From Archaeoglobaceae archaeon (GTDB lineage Archaea > Halobacteriota > Archaeoglobi > Archaeoglobales > Archaeoglobaceae), in assembly GCA_015523335.1 (NCBI GenBank), contig WAKM01000003.1, forward strand, positions 1-60,036: a stretch of 60,036 nt of DNA, given 5' to 3'. Shown here piece after piece: positions 53,301-60,036 of this stretch; positions within the stretch are counted from its first letter, which is position 1; each line of letters opens with the position of its first letter. The position numbers and the translations under genes are program-made. The notes beneath the pieces are model-generated. The model was not told where the DNA came from. It saw nothing but the letters and a program-made list of their open reading frames with translations, and searched no databases.

Positions 53301-54235
53301 AAGTGTTCCTGTTCGAGTTCGCAACCTGCTTGGGAGAGCTACCAGCGAAGATCGCCGTGGAAGGACTAGGAATGTTCAAATCGCTCTACGAAGGGTTTAC
53401 GGAGTTTTGCGATGTCGTATCGTTTATAGGTTTGGATGGTATCAGTTTCGATGTTGTAACCTTCGATTGCGATGATAAATTCGTCTGCCATCTTGAGAGA
53501 TCGGATTTCGCCCTCGTCATAGCTCCGGAAACTGATTGGAACTTGCTTAAGCTGACGAAGATAGTGGAAGAGCACGGAGTTCCGAACTTGGGCAGTTCTT
53601 CAGAGGCAATAGAAATCACATCGGATAAATGGGTTCTCTACCAAAAGCTGAAGGGTAAGGTCGAGATGCCGAAAACCTCGCTTAAGCCTATAGATCCGCC
53701 CTTCATCGTAAAGCCGAGGGTTTCCTGCGGAGGAGAAGGTATAAGAATTGCCGACAACGTTCCGGATGGATACGTAGCTCAGGAGTTCATAAAAGGGATA
53801 GATTTGAGCGTAAGCTTGATGGTCGGCGACAGCATCGAAGTTTTAAGCATAAACAGACAGATAATAGAGTCTTTCAGATACAAAGGAGCAGTGGTTCCGT
53901 TCGATTTCAGGGAGGACGTTGTAGAAACTGCTTTGAAAACCGTTGAATCGATCAGGGGGCTGTTCGGATACGTCGGAGTTGACGTTATCCTTTCGAACGA
54001 TGAGGAGGTCTTTGTAGTCGACGTTAACGCGAGGATAACGACGCCTTCGATACTCTTCAGAGATGTTTACGGGATAAACCTTGCAAAGTTGCTCATAAAG
54101 AACTACGAAGGAAAGAGCATCCCCGAATACGCACCGAAAAGGAAGATGGTTCTTAAGAAAGTCGAAGGCAACGGTAAAAACAGCTACGTCACTTTGGGTG
54201 GATACTCATTGGTTAAGGAGGTTCTGAATGGCTGA
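53297..54235 (+). CDS. mfnD: ATP-grasp ligase, probable tyramine-glutamate ligase of methanofuran synthesis
   Basis: The 312-residue ATP-grasp protein has KVFLFEFATCLGELP at the start, SDKWVLYQKL and PPFIVKPRVSCGGEGIRIAD for ATP binding, and FVVDVNARITTPSILFRD for metal binding. Length and these stretches fit the MfnD family, which joins tyramine to glutamate for methanofuran. This suits an organism with a C1 pathway. Other ATP-grasp amino acid ligases remain possible. It overlaps pyrF by 8 bases. Confidence 0.75.
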   Translation: MKVFLFEFATCLGELPAKIAVEGLGMFKSLYEGFTEFCDVVSFIGLDGISFDVVTFDCDDKFVCHLERSDFALVIAPETDWNLLKLTKIVEEHGVPNLGSSSEAIEITSDKWVLYQKLKGKVEMPKTSLKPIDPPFIVKPRVSCGGEGIRIADNVPDGYVAQEFIKGIDLSVSLMVGDSIEVLSINRQIIESFRYKGAVVPFDFREDVVETALKTVESIRGLFGYVGVDVILSNDEEVFVVDVNARITTPSILFRDVYGINLAKLLIKNYEGKSIPEYAPKRKMVLKKVEGNGKNSYVTLGGYSLVKEVLNG

Positions 54236-54851
54236 CATCGTCTTAGCTTTGGATCTTACGGATGTAAAGAAGGCTGTTAAGATCGCCGAAGAAGTTTCGG
54301 AATACGTATCGGCAATTAAGGTTAACTATCCGCTCGTCCTTTCCGCTGGAGTTGATATAATAGGAAAGCTCAGCGAGATTAAGCCAGTGATAGCGGATTT
54401 CAAGATCGCTGACATTCCATACACGAGCTCGCTGATAGCCGAGATAGCTTTTAAGAATGGAGCCAAAGCGGTTATAGTTCACGGTTTCGCCGGAAAGGAG
54501 ACTGTTCAAGTGGTCTTAGATGTCGCGAAGAAGTTCAATGGAGAGGTTTACGTCGTAACCGAGCTTACGAGCTCAACGGAGTTCTTCAAAGATGTTTCGA
54601 ATAAGATAGCAAGGATGGCTAAGGAACTGGGATGTCACGGAATAATAGCCCCCGGAAATCGAGCAGATAGGGTTAAGGAGTTGAGAAAAATCGTTGGAAG
54701 GCTGAAGATACTGTGCCCGGGCATAGGCGTTCAGGGCGGAGATGCGAAAGCTGTAGTGGAAGCTGGAGCCGATGCGATCATCGTCGGGCGGAGCATATAC
54801 AACGCTGAGAATCCGAAGAAGGTTGCGGAAGAGTTGTCGAAGCTGGTATGA
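54228..54851 (+). CDS. pyrF: Orotidine 5'-phosphate decarboxylase
   Basis: This 207-residue TIM-barrel enzyme makes UMP. The catalytic segment ADFKIADIPYTS holds the Asp-x-Lys-x-x-Asp array. CPGIGVQGG and ADAIIVGRSIY bind phosphate near the C-terminus. ATGA overlap with the radical SAM gene shows translational coupling. Confidence 0.95.
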   Translation: MADIVLALDLTDVKKAVKIAEEVSEYVSAIKVNYPLVLSAGVDIIGKLSEIKPVIADFKIADIPYTSSLIAEIAFKNGAKAVIVHGFAGKETVQVVLDVAKKFNGEVYVVTELTSSTEFFKDVSNKIARMAKELGCHGIIAPGNRADRVKELRKIVGRLKILCPGIGVQGGDAKAVVEAGADAIIVGRSIYNAENPKKVAEELSKLV

Positions 54852-55837
54852 TCGGCGTTTATTCAAACCTATATTACCCAACGAGATGGGTTCCGCTCAA
54901 GCGAAGGGGATTGGGCTGGCATAGGTGCAACAAGCTTTACGAGGAGCACGAGTGCATAGCATCATGCGGTCTCATCGATTCTCAGCTTGAGATAGTGCTG
55001 GACATCAAAGGTTGCAACCTGAACTGCAAATACTGCTGGGGATGGAAGATGAGATATCTGTCGAAGGACATAAGAAAGACTCCCGAGCAAGTCGTTTCGG
55101 ACATACTCTGCAGAATCGAGAAGACTATCAACGACAGGTTCGTTGCGAGGTCTAAGTATAGGTTCGGGGTTATCAGGATCACGGGCAACGAGCCAACGTT
55201 GCAGTGGGGGCATATAATCGAAGTCATGAGGATTCTAAATGATCCCGAAAGGTTAATTGAAATATGCAGAGTGATGGAGCTTGACAATGTCGCTGAAATT
55301 GCTCACAAGTCGAAGCTAATGGTTGAAACTAACGGAATTCTGCTAAATAAGATCAATCTTGAACCACTTCTGGAAATTCGAAATATCAGAATAGATTTCG
55401 ACGTATCGTTTAAAGGTGTAAATCCGGATCAATTCGAATGGCTCTCGGATAAACCGTCAAAGCTCTTCAAAAGCCAGATCGACGGATTCACTAAGCTGTT
55501 CGATTTTGTCGAGTCCAACGGACTTGAAAATGTAAGGGTTAATCCGGTCTTGGGAATAAACCACGCTCCAAATTACTGCGTTTGGAGTAAAGGCAGAAGG
55601 TTCGTCATGGACGTCGAAATAATCGATAAACACGGAAAAAAGCTGGATTTCGAAGATTTCTCGAAGGATTTCGAGGAGGATGTTCTTTCGAGGAAAGATT
55701 TGAGGTTCGATGAGGCTCCTTTTAGGGAATACTTCGGAATAAACAGGGAAAGAACGAGGTTGGTGGTGGCGGTTGTTTACGAAGGAGTCAGGTATCTGCA
55801 CGTTTTGCCATCCGAAATTCCGGATCTGGTGGGATGA
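54848..55837 (+). CDS. Radical SAM protein of unknown function
   Basis: The 329-residue protein has the 4Fe-4S SAM motif GCNLNCKYCWGWKMRY (CxxxCxxC) near residues 57-72. A GNEPTLQWGHIIEVMRIL stretch near 115 is the SAM-binding GE-like motif. Two extra Cys occur before it (HECIASC) and Cys residues are sparse after. It resembles archaeal activase-like or amino-acid-modifying radical SAM proteins, without closer match. Its place beside thiI and mfnD hints at a cofactor or tRNA role. Confidence 0.75.
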   Translation: MIGVYSNLYYPTRWVPLKRRGLGWHRCNKLYEEHECIASCGLIDSQLEIVLDIKGCNLNCKYCWGWKMRYLSKDIRKTPEQVVSDILCRIEKTINDRFVARSKYRFGVIRITGNEPTLQWGHIIEVMRILNDPERLIEICRVMELDNVAEIAHKSKLMVETNGILLNKINLEPLLEIRNIRIDFDVSFKGVNPDQFEWLSDKPSKLFKSQIDGFTKLFDFVESNGLENVRVNPVLGINHAPNYCVWSKGRRFVMDVEIIDKHGKKLDFEDFSKDFEEDVLSRKDLRFDEAPFREYFGINRERTRLVVAVVYEGVRYLHVLPSEIPDLVG

Positions 55838-56931
55838 GCATGCTCTATCTGGTCAGATATTCAGAAATATTTCTCAAATCGGAATGGGTTCGCAGGAAGT
55901 GGGAAGACAGACTCATTTGGAATATTAAGAGTGTTCTCGATTGCAGAATAAGGAGAGAGAGAGGAAGAATCTGGGTTATCACGGACGATCCAAATGCAAA
56001 GGAGAAGCTGAAAAAGATCTTCGGGATAGTCTCGTTTTCGGAATGTCATCACTGCAAGCTTGAAGATCTCGACAGGTTTGTAGTGGAGTTCTGTAGGATG
56101 ATCGGAATAGAGAAAGCCAAGACTTTTGCTGTTAGAGTTAAGAGGGTTGGAACCCACGACTTCACGTCCCAGCAAAAAGCCGCTGAAATCGGAGCGATAA
56201 TTCTTAGAAACTTTCCGCACCTCAAAGTCGATCTTGACAACCCCGATTTAACGATTTACGTTGAGTTAAGAAACGATGACTGCTATCTCTTCAGCGAGGT
56301 GATTAGAGGAGTGGGCGGAATACCTTTGGGTGTTGAAGGTAAGCTCGTTTCTCTTTTTTCCGGCGGAATAGATTCGCCCGTCGCAACTTGGCTGATGATG
56401 AAGAGGGGGTGCAAGATAATCCCAATATACTTCGACTGCTCACCGTTTACGGACGAATCGACACTCAAAAGGGCTAAAGCTGTTGCCGAAATTTTGAGGG
56501 AATACGATCCTGATTTCGAGCTAAGAATAGTTAAGCACGGCGAGTTTTTGATTAAGCTTAAGGAACTTCTGAAGGAAATAAAACTCGAAAGCTACACGTG
56601 CGTTCTTTGCAAGAGGAGGATGTATAGGGTTGCCGAAGAGATTGCAAGGGAGGAAGGGGCGAAGGGGTTGGTTACTGGCGAATCGTTGGGGCAGGTAGCG
56701 TCGCAGACTTTGGATAACCTCATGGTGCTCGATGAAGCTTGCAAATTGCCGGTATACCGCCCCCTGATAGGACTCGACAAGCTTGAGATTGAAGAGCTTG
56801 CGAGGAAGATAGGAACATTCGAAGCTTCGATAATGCAAGCAAAGGAATGCAAAGCCGTTCCGAAGAAACCCGCTACGAGGGCTAAGCTTGAGAAGGTTCT
56901 TGATATCGAGGAAAAATTAGAACCAGTCTAA
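55834..56931 (+). CDS. thiI: tRNA 4-thiouridine synthase ThiI, archaeal type
   Basis: The 365-residue protein has an N-terminal ferredoxin-like plus THUMP domain (to about 165) and a PP-loop pyrophosphatase domain with SLFSGGIDSPVATWLMM near 170. Cys pairs in TCVLCKRRM and the later AKECKAVPKKP follow. It has no C-terminal rhodanese domain, as usual in archaea. It makes s4U8 in tRNA. ATGA overlap joins it to the radical SAM gene, and its end overlaps the convergent KH gene by 15 bases. Confidence 0.9.
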   Translation: MSMLYLVRYSEIFLKSEWVRRKWEDRLIWNIKSVLDCRIRRERGRIWVITDDPNAKEKLKKIFGIVSFSECHHCKLEDLDRFVVEFCRMIGIEKAKTFAVRVKRVGTHDFTSQQKAAEIGAIILRNFPHLKVDLDNPDLTIYVELRNDDCYLFSEVIRGVGGIPLGVEGKLVSLFSGGIDSPVATWLMMKRGCKIIPIYFDCSPFTDESTLKRAKAVAEILREYDPDFELRIVKHGEFLIKLKELLKEIKLESYTCVLCKRRMYRVAEEIAREEGAKGLVTGESLGQVASQTLDNLMVLDEACKLPVYRPLIGLDKLEIEELARKIGTFEASIMQAKECKAVPKKPATRAKLEKVLDIEEKLEPV

Positions 56932-57450
56932 GCTTCTCATCTTTATCTCCCTTCTCTTCCTCTCCAAGAACCTCTGGACTGTAGAGTGCTGAGCTCCCTC
57001 AACTAACATCATTATAGCCTCTCTCGCAACTGCAACGCTTTCCGCATCTCCTATTATCGCTACGGTTTTACCGTAAACGGAGATGTTCACGTTGAGTATG
57101 TCTTCGATGAGCTTCCTCATCTTTCCCTCCTTTCCTATTATCCTTCCCTTTACCCTTTCCAAGTGCTTCGGCGGAACGTAGGATGTAAGATCGATGATCT
57201 CCAAAACGGTCATTTCATCCTGCAGAAGTTTCATAGCTGTGTCTGGATTGAATCCGTGAGCAATAGCCTTTATGATGTCTTGAACTCTCAGAAAGTTGAT
57301 CGGATCTTCGCACTGAATCCTAACTACGCCCGTCTTACTGCTTACGTTGATCTTACAGCCGGTTTCCTTCTCTATTCTTTCTTTAACTTCACCCTCCTTA
57401 CCGATTAGAACACCAATTCTGTCTTCTGGAATCACGAGTTCGATCTCCAT
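56917..57450 (-). CDS. KH-domain protein of the Dim2/Pno1 family
   Basis: From ATG 57450 the product is 177 residues; GAGGTGA five bases upstream decides this start. Two KH domains are present: IPEDRIGVLIGKEGEVKERI near the start, and HLERVKGRIIGKEGKMRKLI. Archaeal Dim2p binds the 3' end of 16S rRNA and helps ribosome maturation with other factors such as Rio kinases; rio1 is 1.3 kb away in this window. Confidence 0.9.
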   Translation of the reverse strand: MEIELVIPEDRIGVLIGKEGEVKERIEKETGCKINVSSKTGVVRIQCEDPINFLRVQDIIKAIAHGFNPDTAMKLLQDEMTVLEIIDLTSYVPPKHLERVKGRIIGKEGKMRKLIEDILNVNISVYGKTVAIIGDAESVAVAREAIMMLVEGAQHSTVQRFLERKRREIKMRSLDWF

Positions 57451-57661
57451 TTTTTCACCTCGGAACATATTGATCAACGCCCGTTTTAACAGTATCGAAA
57501 GATGGATCAATCAAAATTTAAGGTGTCAGTATCTACTCCAGTGCTTGCTTTATTGGATTCCTTTGGAAAAACTCCCAATATTGCCTCGTGAAATAAAAAT
57601 ATTTAAAAAAAAACGTTGATTTACAGATATCAAAAACGATCTCAAAATAAAGGTGTTGTAG

Positions 57662-57967
57662 ATGCATCCTATTGAGAACGTCATAAAATTTGTGGAGATT
57701 CCCCTCGGTATAGCGGTCATCTTCGTTTGGTTTTACGGTTACGCTAAGACGAGGGAGAAGGGCTTCGCTCTGATAGGTTTCGCCGGCGTTCTTAGATTTT
57801 TGTGCTCATTTCTGTTGTGGTTTTTGGTCACTTTTACTTCGCTAAGTATTCGGGATATATTCTACACTTTCCAGACGTTGGTGTTCGTCGTGGATGTAGT
57901 ATCATACGTTCTGATAATCTGGGGTATAATGTCTTTAATCGATCGAATTCGCCGTGATAAAACCTAA
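57662..57967 (+). CDS. Small three-helix membrane protein
   Basis: The 101-residue protein has about three membrane helices (IPLGIAVIFVWFYGYA; GFAGVLRFLCSFLLWFLVTF; TLVFVVDVVSYVLIIWGIM) and a basic C-terminal end. RBS AGGTG lies 8 bases before ATG 57662. No family is recognised. Confidence 0.65.
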   Translation: MHPIENVIKFVEIPLGIAVIFVWFYGYAKTREKGFALIGFAGVLRFLCSFLLWFLVTFTSLSIRDIFYTFQTLVFVVDVVSYVLIIWGIMSLIDRIRRDKT

Positions 57968-58029
57968 TCCATCACTCACCAAGTTTTCAAAAACATTTAT
58001 ATTTTATAACTGAAAAACTTGGAATAACT

Positions 58030-58630
58030 ATGGTTGATCCCTTTGATAACACCCAATACGTTTTTTATAAATATGCTGGAGCGGTCGAAGTTTTCGACGG
58101 AAATGGAAATTCTGTTCTATACGCTGAGAGAGAAGGAGCAAACAAGCTGGGAAAGCCAATACATGTTTATACGAACAAGTATCGAACCAAAGAGCTTTTA
58201 ACGATCTCATCACCGAAAGGGCGGAAAGAGATTATATACGAGGGAAAAAAACCATGGTTTTTTCTATGGTTTGCTTTCCTCGATCATTCCTCTAAGCATG
58301 GAATACATGGTGACCGACGCAGTAACCGGAGAGATTGTCGGCAGTGTTGTTCAGAAGAGCATGCAAAGAATCACAAAAGACGAATGGATTCTGATTTCAG
58401 GTGGAAAAACTGTTGGCAAGCTAAAATCCGTTCGGTACATTCTCCATAGTTTAATTTGGCCGAGGAAATACGAAATCACAGCGCAGGATGGAAGAGTGGT
58501 GGGCACGTTCAGACAGCACAGGGACACATTAAATTTCAGGTACACTATGGAGATAAAGGATCGATGTATAGACACGAGACTTCTTGTAGCAGCCGGTATA
58601 GTCATCGCTACTATACAGGCTACGTTTTGA
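58030..58630 (+). pseudogene. LURP-one/scramblase-like protein, frameshifted at a run of seven A
   Basis: An N-terminal part (NTQYVFYKYAGAVEVFDGNG, then HVYTNKYRTKELLTISSP) and a C-terminal part (VTDAVTGEIVGSVVQKSMQR, then DEWILISGGKTVGKLKSVRY) match the two halves of a tubby-like LURP-one/scramblase beta barrel. They lie in different frames. The junction is a run of seven A at 58245-58251. With six A, one frame runs to a protein of about 199 residues ending at 58630. It may be decay, sequence error, or slippage. Function of archaeal members is unknown. Confidence 0.7.
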
Positions 58631-58772
58631 GTGTTTAAGGATTTATCTTGTTATTTACCTTCGGTCATATCTTGGTAAAGCCACTCTACACAGGTTAGGC
58701 TCAATACCAATCAAAGATTAAATAATAGATATCACAATAAATTATAATATATAATAATTAATCTCCAAAAAG

Positions 58773-59579
<807 letters not shown>

Positions 59580-59608
59580 CTAAAACCTATTAATACATTC
59601 CCTCGATA

Positions 59609-60036
59609 ATGGCAATCGTGGAAGTGAAGGCGTATCCGGTAAAACTTCCGTTAATTAAGCCGGGAGACGACTTGGCTAAGCTCATAGCCGAAGCTTTCGA
59701 GCTTGAGGACGGAGACATCGTTGCTATATGCTCAACAATAGTTTCCAAGGCTGAGGGAAGGATTGCCGAATTAAAAGATTACGATCCTTCAGATGAAGCA
59801 ATAAAAATTGCGGAAAAAATTAATCTCGAGCCCGAGTTCGTTCAGGCGGTTTTGGATGAGAGCGAGGAGATCCTGCTCGATCATCCTTTTCTGCTCGTCA
59901 AGGCGAAGTTCGGAAACATTTGCGTGAATGCCGGAATAGACAGATCGAACGTCGAAGCTGGCAAGATCATCCTTCCGCCGAAAAATCCCGACGAAAGTGC
60001 TGAGAGGATAAGAAGGGGTATCGAGCGAATTACGGG
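59609..60036 (+). CDS. cofE: Coenzyme F420:L-glutamate ligase, N-terminal part
   Basis: The frame starts at ATG 59609 and is open to the window end, giving the first 142 residues. KAYPVKLPLIKPGDDLAKLI, DIVAICSTIVSKAEGRI, HPFLLVKAKFGNI, and CVNAGIDRSNV match CofE. It adds glutamates to F420-0 with GTP. The C-terminal half lies outside. TATTAATAC about 25 bases upstream fits a leaderless start. Confidence 0.93.
   Translation, partial: MAIVEVKAYPVKLPLIKPGDDLAKLIAEAFELEDGDIVAICSTIVSKAEGRIAELKDYDPSDEAIKIAEKINLEPEFVQAVLDESEEILLDHPFLLVKAKFGNICVNAGIDRSNVEAGKIILPPKNPDESAERIRRGIERIT

Overview
The window is archaeal and reads as a chromosome segment of a hyperthermophilic member of the Archaeoglobales (Archaeoglobus, Ferroglobus or Geoglobus type). 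The evidence is the hdrA-hdrC-hdrB-mvhD-mvhG-mvhA operon in the Archaeoglobus order, coenzyme F420 and methanofuran genes (cofE, mfnD-like), a menaquinone gene of the futalosine route (mqnD), inositol-1-phosphate synthase for di-myo-inositol-phosphate, a cupin glucose-6-phosphate isomerase, a duplicated-domain tRNA-splicing endonuclease, and many leaderless archaeal promoters with a TATA box about 25 bases before the start. The cytochrome c maturation genes at the left edge indicate a relative that makes c-type cytochromes. Genus assignment is inference.

Layout. 1-2 kb: ccmF (cut by the window edge) and ccmC. 2-8 kb: cysS, ino1, and a tightly overlapping psmB-fttA-mobB operon. 8-18 kb: a frameshifted secreted protein with an archaeosortase-like tail, a PutP symporter with a small membrane partner, FKBP, purD, an intramembrane protease with a PIN-ATPase, and an APC permease with USP domains. 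18-22.4 kb: hypABC, a Get3/ArsA ATPase, surE, rpiA, and a 47-residue rubredoxin. 22.4-28 kb: an AT-rich accessory island. 28-34.5 kb: thpR, an M48 protease, the overlapping DUF432-mscS-regulator-M20 operon, and endA. 34.6-41.6 kb: the Hdr/Mvh operon and its maturation protease. 41.6-60 kb: pgiA, mqnD, amphi-Trp/prenyltransferase-like/crcB/DUF190 genes, an OB-fold protein, nnr, nop5-fibrillarin, a six-gene overlapping operon (2-isopropylmalate synthase family, NYN protein, mfnD-like, pyrF, radical SAM, thiI), a KH protein, rio1, and the start of cofE.

The Hdr/Mvh proteins would couple H2 oxidation to heterodisulfide and ferredoxin reduction by flavin-based bifurcation. HypABC and the HycI-type protease mature the NiFe centre of MvhA. 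CcmF/CcmC and MqnD supply the cytochrome and quinone side of respiration. Much of the rest is housekeeping.

The accessory island is the most unusual part. It holds a ribbon-helix-helix/zinc-protein gene pair, a decaying HicA-HicB pair, an intact DUF433/DUF5615 toxin-antitoxin pair, an orphan RelB-like antitoxin, an antitoxin-like gene broken at a run of seven A, an acylphosphatase fused to a coiled coil, a winged-helix gene preceded by a very GC-rich hairpin leader, a 42-residue membrane peptide with a CxxC motif, and the frameshifted C-terminal third of an ISP-type restriction-modification enzyme. Two further patterns run across the window. At four loci an ATA codon sits where an ATG is expected. 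In several genes a single-base change, mostly in short homopolymers, breaks the frame; these could be real decay, slippage, or sequencing error, which reads would settle.
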